Below are positions 1 to 7,634 of a stretch of 33,085 bases of DNA, one piece after another (within the stretch, counting starts at the first letter, position 1; each line of letters opens with the position of its first letter). The position numbers were made by a program, and so were the translations under genes. The notes beneath the pieces are model-generated. The model had not been told where the DNA came from and did no database searches. It saw only the letters and a program-made list of their open reading frames with translations. This DNA comes from a virus. The stretch lies in the IMG/VR virus record IMGVR_UViG_3300037488_002251, positions 1 to 33,085 of that record; one strand, written 5' to 3'.

Positions 1-17
1 ATCGGTTCTACACGAGA

Positions 18-46
18 TTGACATAACGGGAAAAATATCCTATACT
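18..46 (+). promoter_or_regulatory. sigma70-type promoter for the first gene
   Basis: TTGACA at 18-23 and TATACT at 41-46 are separated by exactly 17 bases. The predicted start point lies about 20 bases before the GAGG ribosome site and ATG at 76. It is a near-consensus housekeeping promoter. The assignment rests on motif match and position only. Confidence 0.75.
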
Positions 47-75
47 TGAATCAAACCCTTTAGTGTGAGGACGTG

Positions 76-129
76 ATGACTGAAGGACTCATTCAAGCAA
101 CGGAAGACTCAGACGAAACATTCGAGTAA
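76..129 (+). CDS. 17-codon ORF in frame with the next gene (possible interrupted 5' end)
   Basis: This ORF starts with ATG at 76, has GAGG at 67-70 five bases upstream, and lies just below a near-consensus promoter. It reads MTEGLIQATEDSDETFE and then stops at TAA 127-129. The same frame stays open to 882 with no further stop, and the codons right after the TAA read like ordinary protein (TPTTLALFEPRALDIVLKEV). Either it is a short leader peptide, or it is the true N-terminus of the downstream gene broken by a nonsense change or read through. TAA ends other genes in this window normally, so genome-wide recoding is not the explanation. Confidence 0.45.
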   Translation: MTEGLIQATEDSDETFE

Positions 130-174
130 ACGCCCACAACGCTTGCCTTATTTGAGCCCCGCGCGCTCGATATT

Positions 175-882
175 GTGCTCAAGGAAGTGCGGTCGATTGC
201 TCTAATGTCCCCGGAGGATAAGCGGTTTCTGGTCGTCAACCAGCCGCACCTGACCGCCGTGATGGAACGGACGCACATGTGGCGTACCGATATCCAGAAA
301 AGGTCAATCATCTCCGACCAGTATCACCCAACCCTCCACTCGAAGTTCCATCAGGCCATCCTCGAGCAGAAGGTCCAGCTCGACCAGACGTTCCAGTTGG
401 CCAAGGACTTCGAGGACAAGCGGATGGATGTCGAGGAGCTGTTGCTCGACATGGAAGAGCTTGACGGCAAGACCGACATATCGGACAAGCGCAAGGAGAT
501 CAGAAAGCGGAAGCTCCAGCTCTCGATCGCGTTTAAGCAGTACGAACTCAAGCAATGCCAAACGGCCATGAACTACCGGATGTCCGAGGTAAAGGGGTGG
601 CAGGTGCTCGAACAGGACTTGCTCGAGCAGATGCGGGCCGAGGGGATGGACGAGGAAACGATTTGGTCCAAGAACGCCGGCGAAGTCGAATCCATGTTCT
701 TCCAGTTCCTCACGAACATGCAAGGGCTGGCCAAGTCGTCGGACGGTGCCGAAGCCAACAACTTGGTCGCGCTCGCTAAGTTCGGGATTGAACAGGCAAA
801 ACAGCTTGGCCGGTTCGACGAATGGGTCAAAAGGTGCGACACGTATCAACTTGATTCTCTAAGGCACCTTGGGGCACTATAA
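175..882 (+). CDS. unknown protein, helical / coiled-coil rich
   Basis: I do not recognise this 235-residue protein. Its middle (about residues 50-150) is rich in Glu, Lys, Leu and Gln in a heptad-like pattern, so a long helical or coiled-coil protein is likely; it shows no signal peptide, membrane segment or catalytic motif. The GTG start at 175 is only the first permitted start after an in-frame TAA at 127-129. It has no ribosome site, whereas the ATG at 76 has a good one. The true start may therefore be ATG 76, with the TAA either read through or a recent mutation. It ends at TAA 880-882, just before the ribosome site of the next gene. Confidence 0.7.
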   Translation: MLKEVRSIALMSPEDKRFLVVNQPHLTAVMERTHMWRTDIQKRSIISDQYHPTLHSKFHQAILEQKVQLDQTFQLAKDFEDKRMDVEELLLDMEELDGKTDISDKRKEIRKRKLQLSIAFKQYELKQCQTAMNYRMSEVKGWQVLEQDLLEQMRAEGMDEETIWSKNAGEVESMFFQFLTNMQGLAKSSDGAEANNLVALAKFGIEQAKQLGRFDEWVKRCDTYQLDSLRHLGAL

Positions 883-903
883 TTCACATAGGGGAACTAT
901 AAT
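871..903 (+). repeat. direct repeat GGGGNACTATAAT around a start codon
   Basis: GGGGCACTATAAT at 871-883 and GGGGAACTATAAT at 891-903 match at 12 of 13 positions. The first copy covers the end of one gene and the second provides the ribosome site and start region of the next. A related ACTATAATG context precedes the gene at 1621. Each copy contains TATAAT, but no -35 element was seen at the right distance. The simplest reading is a duplicated translation-initiation context. Confidence 0.5.
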
Positions 904-1150
904 GACACAATTGTTTAAAACATTGGCAGCTCTCAGGACTTACCTCGGGTTCGTCGTGACGATGGTTTCGTTGTTGGGCCTGTTCGTCCTCGGGTTCAAC
1001 GGGAAGGCCGACGTGAACAGCACGATCCCGATCATCGTTGGAATTTACTTGGGCGCAAGAATGGGCAGTCAGATCAGCGCCCATGCGGCCGCCGCCAAAG
1101 ACGAGACATGTGACACGATGGCGGTCGTCAAAGAAATGAACGACAAGTGA
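902..1150 (+). CDS. small two-helix membrane protein (holin-like candidate)
   Basis: This 82-residue protein has two hydrophobic stretches, about residues 11-30 (YLGFVVTMVSLLGLFVLGF) and 40-58 (STIPIIVGIYLGARMG), separated by a short polar turn, and a soluble charged tail. A short two-helix protein with a polar tail fits the shape of class II holins, which open the inner membrane at lysis, but size and topology alone do not prove this. No endolysin was recognised next to it. ATG 902 is chosen because AGGGGA lies at 889-894. Its stop TGA 1148-1150 is followed 17 bases later by the next start. Confidence 0.6.
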   Translation: MTQLFKTLAALRTYLGFVVTMVSLLGLFVLGFNGKADVNSTIPIIVGIYLGARMGSQISAHAAAAKDETCDTMAVVKEMNDK

Positions 1151-1167
1151 AACGCACTGGGGGCAAC

Positions 1168-1437
1168 ATGATCATGATGGTCCATGACGGGACAACCGTC
1201 GTTTATCCGCGAAATGTCAAGGTTTTTAGTCCCACTGGCGTGCGGATCGGCTACCTCGTCAGGTTCAATACCAATACTGGCGAGGCCGTCGCGGCCATAC
1301 CGTCCAGCATCCTCGCTGGCTCCGGCTTCCTCGACGAGATCGACAGGATGGACCCAGACTACAAGGTCACCCCGGGTGAGCTTGGCGTCGAGATCGTCCA
1401 CTTCACCTGCAAGAAAATGCGGATCGAGATCGATTGA
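1168..1437 (+). CDS. small unknown protein
   Basis: This 89-residue protein of unknown function has a beta-rich look: a VVYPRNVKVFSP stretch, then GYLVRFNTNTGEAVAAI, then a C-terminal part ending in a short basic and acidic tail. There is no membrane segment or known motif. ATG 1168 is preferred because TGGGGGC lies a few bases upstream. A GTG at 1147 overlaps the stop of the previous gene (GTGA) and would add seven residues, so translational coupling from that codon is an alternative. It probably belongs to the same operon as the 902 gene. Confidence 0.6.
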   Translation: MIMMVHDGTTVVYPRNVKVFSPTGVRIGYLVRFNTNTGEAVAAIPSSILAGSGFLDEIDRMDPDYKVTPGELGVEIVHFTCKKMRIEID

Positions 1438-1439
1438 TG

Positions 1440-1468
1440 TTGACACGCCCTACCGAATCGGATACGCT
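1440..1468 (+). promoter_or_regulatory. possible sigma70-type promoter
   Basis: TTGACA at 1440-1445 is followed after 17 bases by TACGCT at 1463-1468, which matches the -10 consensus only in part. The following 150 bases to the gene at 1621 contain no ORF I trust, but do hold a 6-bp hairpin (GGTCAC / GTGACC, 1516-1533). A promoter with a long leader would explain this gap. Confidence 0.45.
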
Positions 1469-1620
1469 CTGATTGTGGGCCAAGCTGCCCGCGACCGCTG
1501 GGGGAGCAAAAGCGTGGTCACGTCGCGGTGACCGAAACCACCGCGAATGAGCCCTTGCTAACTCAAGTCGTCTGTCTCCGTCCAGACAATGACGGAACCC
1601 ACACAACATAGGAGACTATA

Positions 1621-1821
1621 ATGGCTTATAATGCCGAATACGTCAACAAAGCGGTCGCTAGCGTCGGAAAGATCATGTCCAAGGGCACCCGAGAAGAGAT
1701 CGCCATCGGCCTGACGGTTCAGGCGTTTCATCTCCCATACAAGTTCTTCGTTCCCGAATACTTCCGACAGACCGGTCGTTGCCCCGAGTCCATGAAGTGC
1801 TACCTGACGGAAAACGGTTGA
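1621..1821 (+). CDS. small unknown protein
   Basis: This 66-residue protein has a helical first half (residues 1-40, containing VASVGKIMSKGTREEIAIGL) and a short aromatic C-terminal part. I see no recognisable domain, signal peptide or membrane helix. The start is well supported: AGGAG sits just upstream of ATG 1621, in the same ACTATAATG context that precedes the gene at 902. It stands alone between two promoter-like regions, and the promoter at 1818 overlaps its last codons. Confidence 0.6.
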   Translation: MAYNAEYVNKAVASVGKIMSKGTREEIAIGLTVQAFHLPYKFFVPEYFRQTGRCPESMKCYLTENG

Positions 1822-1846
1822 CTTTAGTTCAACCATATAGGATAAT
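1818..1846 (+). promoter_or_regulatory. sigma70-type promoter
   Basis: TTGACT at 1818-1823 and GATAAT at 1841-1846 are spaced by 17 bases. The -35 element overlaps the stop codon of the preceding gene. It lies about 40 bases before the ATG at 1885 and probably drives the operon that runs into the packaging genes. Confidence 0.7.
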
Positions 1847-1884
1847 TAGAGTGTCGCGTAACGTCGCATAACAAGGAGATACCA

Positions 1885-2442
1885 ATGATAAAGAACCTGC
1901 TCGAAACCATCAAGGCCCCGGCCAGCTTCCTACTCGACATGAAAGACGTGTCCGAGGAGGGCAAGAAGGCGCTAGCCGAGTTGATGCAGATGGTGGAATG
2001 CCCAGATAAAGGCGTCAAGCGCGTGGAAGTTCGTTCGCTTCTGCCCGAAAAGCTGTTGGCCGAATGTAAGGCATATGGCGCTGATTTCCCGACGGACATC
2101 ATCGAGCTGAACATGAGGTTGGGCGACTTCTTCTTCAATCTGTACGGCTTCAACGTCAAGCCCGCCAACGCACCCCTCGCCATCAAGCGTCACGAGAAGC
2201 GGCTCTTGGAGTTGTCCGAAATCTTCGCCGCCGAGGAATTCGACATCCCCGCCTACGTGAAGGAAGCGATTGTCCCGGTCCTCGAAGACGAGAAGAGGTG
2301 GAACGAAAGCCAGTTCTCGACGTTCGTCAACGTCAAGAACGACAAGGGCGAAACCCAGCCCAACTACATCGGCCTGACCGCGTTGGGCGCCAGCTTCTTC
2401 CGACAGGTTTGTGCCGCCGCCACCGAAGCGTTGGACACCTGA
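1885..2442 (+). CDS. unknown soluble protein
   Basis: This 185-residue protein is mainly helical by composition, with no membrane segment or signal peptide. I recognise no family motif. The ribosome site AAGGAG at 1872-1877 fixes the ATG at 1885. It follows a sigma70-type promoter directly and its stop overlaps the start of the next gene (TGATG at 2440-2444), so it leads a translationally coupled pair. Being upstream of the terminase genes, it could be an accessory or structural protein, but nothing in the sequence decides this. Confidence 0.7.
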   Translation: MIKNLLETIKAPASFLLDMKDVSEEGKKALAELMQMVECPDKGVKRVEVRSLLPEKLLAECKAYGADFPTDIIELNMRLGDFFFNLYGFNVKPANAPLAIKRHEKRLLELSEIFAAEEFDIPAYVKEAIVPVLEDEKRWNESQFSTFVNVKNDKGETQPNYIGLTALGASFFRQVCAAATEALDT

Positions 2443-2831
2443 TGAGCCAGTACCTCGAGGACATCAAGAAAGCGGGATTACCGCTCGCACAAGCGGTGAT
2501 GTCCCGCTTTGACGAAATTGACAAGCAGATGGGCGGCCTCAAGGACCAGCACGTCAAGTTTCTGATTGCATTCGTTAAGCTGTTTTTCGGGACCGATCAC
2601 TACGTAATGGAGATCGATCTCGTTTCTGTCCCGCACCGAACAACGATAAGTCCTCTTAAGTATGAGAAAATACCATTTAGGCGTATTGAGTGGGTCCGAC
2701 TTTGGTTGAAATTGCAGTGGTGGCAGCGTGGCGGTCGGACATTGAGTTCCTTTCTGAAGCTGGGTGAATGGAAGATCGTTTTTTCCCGTGTTCCTCGTAA
2801 GTTGGACGCGAAAGATGAAAAAGTGTTGTAA
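2442..2831 (+). CDS. unknown protein with an AT-rich, possibly replaced C-terminus
   Basis: This 129-residue ORF of unknown function starts at ATG 2442, overlapping the previous stop by one base. The first 45 residues (helical, with LAQAVMSRFDEIDKQMGG) have the same GC-rich codon style as the neighbours. From about base 2580 onward the DNA becomes AT-richer, and the protein turns into a Trp- and Arg-rich tail. That shift coincides with the approach to the endonuclease VII gene, whose start lies inside this ORF (17-base overlap). The C-terminus may have been replaced when the nuclease gene arrived. Confidence 0.55.
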   Translation: MSQYLEDIKKAGLPLAQAVMSRFDEIDKQMGGLKDQHVKFLIAFVKLFFGTDHYVMEIDLVSVPHRTTISPLKYEKIPFRRIEWVRLWLKLQWWQRGGRTLSSFLKLGEWKIVFSRVPRKLDAKDEKVL

Positions 2832-3264
2832 GTGTGGAGAAATAAAGGAAGATCGTGCCTTTCATCGAGACGCCCACATAAAGAGTGGTTTGTCGTCTCG
2901 TTGCCGAGAATGTAAAAATGAGTATGAACGCTCTTTGTATCACAAGAATCCACAAAAACAAATAGATAGAAAAAAAGGGTGGAACGTCGCCAACCGCGAC
3001 CGTCGTCGGGCTATACGACGGAAGCATCTGTATGGGATCAGTAGTTCTGAATATGATGGTCTTTTGATCGCCCAATGTAGACAATGTGCTATTTGCGGGC
3101 GCCCCTTGGATGAAAAAAATATCCATGTAGATCACGACCACGTTTCTTATAAGGTACGCGGTATTCTGTGCGGATGCTGTAATCGCGGACTGGGTCAATT
3201 CAAAGACAGTCCTATGTTTTTACAGGCCGCCGCCAATTACTTAAGGGCGCACTCAGATGTCTAG
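2815..3264 (+). CDS. recombination endonuclease VII family protein
   Basis: This 149-residue nuclease is of the phage T4 endonuclease VII type, which cuts branched DNA such as Holliday junctions. An N-terminal zinc-binding segment has CCKC at residues 4-7 and CREC at 30-33. The catalytic part has CAIC at 91-94, HVDHDH at 104-109 and a GILCGCCNRGLGQF block at 116-129; the two Cys pairs hold zinc and the His/Asp cluster is the active site. The DNA is clearly AT-richer than the flanking genes. The ORF overlaps both neighbours (17 bases upstream, 8 downstream), which suits a mobile, free-standing nuclease gene inserted before the terminase genes. A role in packaging or DNA debranching is also possible. 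Confidence 0.85.
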   Translation: MKKCCKCGEIKEDRAFHRDAHIKSGLSSRCRECKNEYERSLYHKNPQKQIDRKKGWNVANRDRRRAIRRKHLYGISSSEYDGLLIAQCRQCAICGRPLDEKNIHVDHDHVSYKVRGILCGCCNRGLGQFKDSPMFLQAAANYLRAHSDV

Positions 3265-3862
3265 TTTACCCCAAGAATGGAAAGCAGCTCTTGAGGGGCT
3301 CGCACCAGTAGAGGTGGTCAGGCGAGTCGAGGGGTTGTTAGCCAAAAGCCAGACAGGGCCACTACCAAATGACCGTGAGTTTGGTCCATTTCTTCTTTTT
3401 GCTCTTGGTGACTCTATAGACGAAGTGGCGGCTAAGACGGGAATTCCCGTGGATGTCGTATACTTGACGGCCATTTCGTACAGGTGGATGGAGAAGCGCG
3501 AAGAGCTGGCCCGCAAGGGAAACGTCCAATTGATCATGGCCCTCCAGCGCCAGCTAGTCAACAACCTGTTGGTCGCGACGCAGGCGTCCGTACTCAAGCA
3601 AGTCGGCGAGGTGATGTCCGGCAAGCTTGCACCCGAGAAATGCTCGCTTATCCCGCGCAGTCTCCACGGCCTCAAGGCATTGATGGAAATGGTCTCCGAT
3701 ATCAACAACTTAGTCGCCGCCAACGAGGCGGCCCCCAACAACACAACTGTCATCCACGCCGTCGGGCAGGTGCAGGTGAACCAAGGTGTTTTGCCCCCCG
3801 TCCCCGAAACCACCGAAGAAAAACGCAAGCGGTTTCTCGAGATGGCCGATAAGGAGAGTTGA
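3257..3862 (+). CDS. candidate small terminase subunit
   Basis: This 201-residue protein sits directly upstream of the large terminase gene, and its stop overlaps that start (TGATG). Residues 52-72 (DSIDEVAAKTGIPVDVVYLTA) look like a helix-turn-helix, the usual DNA-recognition element of small terminase subunits, which bind the packaging site and regulate the large subunit. The middle is a long helix region (residues 80-160), as expected for an oligomerising core, and the C-terminus is a Pro-rich linker and a short charged helix. The family is not certain from sequence alone; position is the main argument. ATG 3257 overlaps the end of the nuclease gene. Confidence 0.6.
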   Translation: MSSLPQEWKAALEGLAPVEVVRRVEGLLAKSQTGPLPNDREFGPFLLFALGDSIDEVAAKTGIPVDVVYLTAISYRWMEKREELARKGNVQLIMALQRQLVNNLLVATQASVLKQVGEVMSGKLAPEKCSLIPRSLHGLKALMEMVSDINNLVAANEAAPNNTTVIHAVGQVQVNQGVLPPVPETTEEKRKRFLEMADKES

Positions 3863-5949
3863 TGGTCTCCGACGCGGCCTTCTCGCAAGACGAGCGAATC
3901 CAGTTCTTTTTTGAGCCGTGCAAATCCAAGGAAGAATTGCGTCGGTGGATCAAGCTGTTCCTTCATGTCGAATTGCCAGACGAGGCCGTCGACAAGGAGT
4001 CGACCTCCACGCCGCTCGACTTCGTGTGGACCGTCTACAGCTCGATGATGGACAGGAAGGGCCCGAAGCGGCACGTCGCCGCCTGCGCCCGCAACACCGG
4101 CAAAACCCTGACCGCCTGCGTCATCCGCTTTCTGGGGATGGTCCACTTCCGCCGATCCGGCACACATCTGGCCGCCGACCTCAATCAAGCCGCGTCCGCG
4201 AGCATGTATCTGGAAAAGTTTCTGTTGATTCCAGAACTTACCGCTTACGTCAAGTCTAACAACGCCCGCACCAAGGAACTCCATAATCTGCCGGCCAACT
4301 CGTTCACGGATGTCTCGTACTGCAACGTCCGAATCGTGACCGCCACGATCAAGGGGGTGAACAGCCAGCGCGGGTCGCTCAACACGCGCGACGAGGTCGA
4401 CTTGGTCCCGCAGGAAATTCTGTCGGAGTCGGCGTTCATCGCGGACCCAACCCCCGAGGGCCTCCCGCCTGTCGAGGTCAACCTTTCGTCCAGAAAGTCC
4501 AATTCTGGCCCAATCCAGCGGATGATCGATGAGGCCGAAGCGGGCGACACCTCGATCGTTTTGCACAAGTGGAGCATGGTCGATTGGATGAAGCCGTGCC
4601 CGGCAGAGGAGTATCGCCCCGATCTTGGCCGCATCACCGCGTGGATCAACAACGAGACGCTAGCGACCACTTGGGGGCTCGAGTCGTACAACTGCCTCTC
4701 AGACGCCGAGAAACAGCTCCAGAGGCAGGTTGATGCGTTTCACGGCTGTCGAGCCTGTACCGCATTCATCGCCTGTCAGGCGCGCAGTCAGGCCCGAACC
4801 AGCACGCGCGGTCGTCTGCGGGACGCCCAGTTTGTCGCGCAAGTCCTAAAAGAAGTGGCCGACTCCAGCGCCATCATCGCCCAAGCCCTCAATTGGAAGC
4901 CAGAAAGTTCGGCCGTCGTGTTCAGGGTCTTCAACAGGCGCCGCCATTTCCTCAAGGCCGCCGAGTTCTACCGATGGGTCACGGGCCAGTGGTTTATCCC
5001 GCCCGAGAGCACAGCCGCCGACGTCGAGTCGATCATGTCGGCCGGCGATGACCTCGCCAAACTGTTGCTGACCCCGATAAAGCGCCAAATATACGAGGCC
5101 ATGAGGAAGTGCGGGTGGAAAGTCCACTTCGGAATCGACTGGGGCAGCCATGACCCGGCCGTTTGCGTGGTGGTCGGGTATCACAAGCCGTCCCGTCGGA
5201 TGGCCGTCCTGCATGTCGAGGCCATGACCGGTTACCCGAATGAGGACTGGGCCAAATATGTGGCCGCCAGCGCGTGGATCAATTATCCGGGCGACCTCGT
5301 GTGCCCCGACATGGAAGACCCGAATGGTCCTATTTATTTCGGGAGGTTACACATTCCGTGCCACGACAAGAAGCCCCCCAAGATTGCCCCGGGCGTCTCG
5401 CAGATCAGATCGTTCCTGTGGAACCCGATCACCCAGAAAGAGCACTTCGCAATGCTGGACGACGGCGACATGGGGATGAATCGGTGGTGCGCCGAGTGCA
5501 TGGAGAAATGGACATACAAAAAGACCGTAATTGGCTACGATTACGCCCACTTCGAGGACAACCAATACACCCATCCAATCGATGCGCTCCGCTACGCAGC
5601 GGACCCGTGGATCGAGGATGCGTCAGTGTCGATCCGATCGTTTCAGCCCAAGTCTGAGGCACAATCCGAGGTGGCCGCCGCGTTGGGCGACAAGGAAGAG
5701 CAGGAAAAGCGCAAACAGATAGCCACCTTACAGTCGCAACTGACCGAACACTTCTCCATGGAACACGGCGTCGATGTCCCATTCGGGAAACCGAAACAGC
5801 CGAAGGGCACTGGGTCGCCGGCAGAACAACAGCGGGGCTGGACCCCCCTCACCATTGACCCGAACAGGTTCGTTGCTCCCGAGGTCGATCCCATGGCGGC
5901 AGAGGAGCTGCCGACGGTTCCGAAGGGTCGGATTCGGTTTAGGTTTTGA
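3862..5949 (+). CDS. terL: terminase large subunit (packaging ATPase and nuclease)
   Basis: This 695-residue DNA-packaging motor has an ATPase domain with a Walker A-like ARNTGKT at residues 76-82. The Walker B and catalytic acid are in LNTRDEVDLV (Asp177, Glu178), and an SSRKSNSGP segment that may be the coupling motif follows. The C-terminal RNase H-like nuclease has GIDWG (Asp426), an acidic CPDMEDPN segment near 480, and HPIDALRYA (Asp574). These supply the metal-binding acids that cut the concatemer. Between the domains is an unusual Cys- and Arg-rich stretch (about residues 275-330). The length is within the upper range of large terminases. ATG 3862 is preceded by AAGGAGAG at 3851 and overlaps the previous stop. 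Confidence 0.9.
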   Translation: MVSDAAFSQDERIQFFFEPCKSKEELRRWIKLFLHVELPDEAVDKESTSTPLDFVWTVYSSMMDRKGPKRHVAACARNTGKTLTACVIRFLGMVHFRRSGTHLAADLNQAASASMYLEKFLLIPELTAYVKSNNARTKELHNLPANSFTDVSYCNVRIVTATIKGVNSQRGSLNTRDEVDLVPQEILSESAFIADPTPEGLPPVEVNLSSRKSNSGPIQRMIDEAEAGDTSIVLHKWSMVDWMKPCPAEEYRPDLGRITAWINNETLATTWGLESYNCLSDAEKQLQRQVDAFHGCRACTAFIACQARSQARTSTRGRLRDAQFVAQVLKEVADSSAIIAQALNWKPESSAVVFRVFNRRRHFLKAAEFYRWVTGQWFIPPESTAADVESIMSAGDDLAKLLLTPIKRQIYEAMRKCGWKVHFGIDWGSHDPAVCVVVGYHKPSRRMAVLHVEAMTGYPNEDWAKYVAASAWINYPGDLVCPDMEDPNGPIYFGRLHIPCHDKKPPKIAPGVSQIRSFLWNPITQKEHFAMLDDGDMGMNRWCAECMEKWTYKKTVIGYDYAHFEDNQYTHPIDALRYAADPWIEDASVSIRSFQPKSEAQSEVAAALGDKEEQEKRKQIATLQSQLTEHFSMEHGVDVPFGKPKQPKGTGSPAEQQRGWTPLTIDPNRFVAPEVDPMAAEELPTVPKGRIRFRF

Positions 5950-5959
5950 GTGGGGTAAA

Positions 5960-6625
5960 ATGGTAGATGCCATGGAAGATAAATTTTGTAAATTTTGCCA
6001 GCAAGTGTACCCGGTCGGGTCGGACCATTGGTCTCCAAGTAAGGGACCAAATGGTAAGATTTACCTTCGGTGTAAACTGCAATTCGCTAAAAGTGTTCAT
6101 AAAAGTAGAGAATTACATCGACAAGAAATTCGCGATAGGGACAATGAGCGGCGAAGACTGAATCCAGAAAAGGCGAGACTAAGTTGTCGGGAGTCTTACG
6201 TCAGGTGTCGAGATCAAAGAATTCGAGATCACGAAAACTGGAAAAACGATAATTTGGACCACGCGAGAGAGTACCACGCGAAATATACCCTTGGTCGATA
6301 TCACGCCGACCCTGAATACAGGATTGCCCATCTAATGCGCGGCATTATCACCAAGTCCCTCAAGAGAAGCGGACACGCAAAGAAAAGCCATAGTCGGGAC
6401 TTGTTGGGATGCGATTGGGACTTTTTGAGAAAATTCCTAGAATCGAAGTTTTTGGCTGGAATGTCGTGGGAGAACCACGGAGACTGGCACATAGACCACA
6501 TTCGTCCCATATCGTGGTTTGACTTGTCTGATTCCGAACAACTGAAAGCAGCTTTCCATTACGCTAACTTGCAACCTTTATGGAAAATCGATAACCTCAA
6601 AAAGGGCAATCGTTACGAGGGGTAA
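5960..6625 (+). CDS. HNH endonuclease, homing-type
   Basis: This 221-residue protein has the HNH core at its C-terminus: HIDHIRPI at residues 177-184 and NLQPLWKIDNLKKGNR at 203-218. The N-terminal part has a CKFC pair (10-13) and a distant Cys in YLRCK that may bind zinc, followed by a very basic region (residues 45-110) suited to DNA binding. Codon use is AT-rich compared with the terminase before it and the structural gene after it. It fits exactly between those genes, with 10 bases and 2 bases of spacing. This is the pattern of a free-standing homing endonuclease. ATG 5960 is used; ATG 5972 is a possible alternative, and neither has a strong ribosome site. Confidence 0.85.
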   Translation: MVDAMEDKFCKFCQQVYPVGSDHWSPSKGPNGKIYLRCKLQFAKSVHKSRELHRQEIRDRDNERRRLNPEKARLSCRESYVRCRDQRIRDHENWKNDNLDHAREYHAKYTLGRYHADPEYRIAHLMRGIITKSLKRSGHAKKSHSRDLLGCDWDFLRKFLESKFLAGMSWENHGDWHIDHIRPISWFDLSDSEQLKAAFHYANLQPLWKIDNLKKGNRYEG

Positions 6626-6627
6626 CA

Positions 6628-7596
6628 ATGAGTTATTTAAATTTGAACTTCGGAATTATTTGTTACGAGGACTCCAGCGTCACGAACCCAACCATACGGT
6701 CTCTGGACCAAACCCGCTCAATGCTGGGCATGGCGGTCACGAACGAACGGAGCGACAAGGTCGAGGCTCTCCAGCCGGGTGAATCCCAGTTGGTCGTCAC
6801 GACCGCCCGAGCGATCCTTCAGGACCTGACCACCGAATACCAACTCTGGCAACCAAGCATCGCCGACCAGACCTTTCGGCTCGAAGCGACCGGCACCGGC
6901 ACGGCTCCCGCATTCCGCACGGCCCGCGCCATTGGGGTCGACGCGACCACCGTGATTACGATGTCGCGCGTCAATTCCGCGACCGTCAGGATCGCCTCGT
7001 CTGCCGGCACCGCCCTCAATTCAGCCACCGTTCAGGTAGGCGATTTCGTCAAGTTCGAGAAAACGAACGACACGTTCACGAGCCTGTTCTCTGGCGCCAA
7101 CCAAGGGATCATGTTCCGGGTTGTGGCCAAGGGTACTGGATTTGTTGATGTTTTAGACAACGGCGGCGCCTCGATCGATCCGCCCACGGCCCTTGGCGGC
7201 GATTTCGCAACCCAGATGAAGGTGTTGTCGCCCGGCCCAGTCGCGATCGGCGACACCCTCGAACTCGTCGGCATCAACATCAACAATGTCGGCAAATACC
7301 AAGTGGTTGGCCTGTCCAACACATATCTGGACGTTGTCGCGCCGCTAGGCGTGGAAGAGATTTTCGTGGGAAGCCAAAGCGTTCGGGTGTACGACCGACT
7401 GATCGGGTTCCTTTATGTTCGCGCCAACGGGCCGATCAGCCTGAAGATCGATGACCAAACAGTTCCTACACGGTTGGCGAGGTTGAACCCCCACGAGGTA
7501 ATCTTCCTCGGGACGGTTCAGGCGTATAAGGTCGAGGTCGTCAATGATGGCGTGTCGCCGGTCGCAGCGACCGTTTTTCACGCATCCGTTTGTTAA
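6628..7596 (+). CDS. unknown beta-rich structural-type protein
   Basis: This 322-residue protein is rich in Val, Thr, Ala and Gly, with alternating beta-strand patterns and no membrane or catalytic motif. Composition and its place between the terminase and portal suggest a virion component. It could be a head or neck protein or a fibre-like subunit, but I cannot assign a family. The N-terminus contains LDQTRSMLGMAVTN and ALQPGESQLVVTTAR, and the C-terminal third reads like a compact beta domain. The start ATG 6628 follows GAGGGG at 6617-6622, which overlaps the last codons of the HNH gene. Confidence 0.65.
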   Translation: MSYLNLNFGIICYEDSSVTNPTIRSLDQTRSMLGMAVTNERSDKVEALQPGESQLVVTTARAILQDLTTEYQLWQPSIADQTFRLEATGTGTAPAFRTARAIGVDATTVITMSRVNSATVRIASSAGTALNSATVQVGDFVKFEKTNDTFTSLFSGANQGIMFRVVAKGTGFVDVLDNGGASIDPPTALGGDFATQMKVLSPGPVAIGDTLELVGININNVGKYQVVGLSNTYLDVVAPLGVEEIFVGSQSVRVYDRLIGFLYVRANGPISLKIDDQTVPTRLARLNPHEVIFLGTVQAYKVEVVNDGVSPVAATVFHASVC

Positions 7597-7599
7597 TGG

Positions 7600-7628
7600 T
7601 TGTAAAGCTCCACAAAGGGGTGTAAACT
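7600..7628 (+). promoter_or_regulatory. possible sigma70-type promoter close to the portal start
   Basis: TTGTAA at 7600-7605 and TAAACT at 7623-7628 have 17-base spacing. The -10 lies only six bases before the portal ATG at 7635, so transcription would start at or near the start codon. The portal gene lacks a well-spaced ribosome site (AAAGGGG at 7614-7620 is 14 bases away). Leaderless translation is possible, but the motif match is moderate. Confidence 0.3.
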
Positions 7629-7634
7629 AGCGGT

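Noticed and set aside
76-882. Genome-wide reassignment of TAA as a sense codon
   Set aside because: TAA, TAG and TGA all end well-supported genes in this window, so the in-frame TAA at 127 is a local feature.
3845-3852. GCCGATAA just before the large terminase start, as a fourth FliA promoter
   Set aside because: The -35 position at the correct distance reads CAAGCGGT and not TAAAGTTT, and the box is part of codons for the preceding protein.
3253-4566. A 437-residue minus-strand ORF opposite the terminase genes
   Set aside because: It is the antisense shadow of the small and large terminase genes, which have clear motifs and ribosome sites. GC-rich codon use leaves the opposite frame open.
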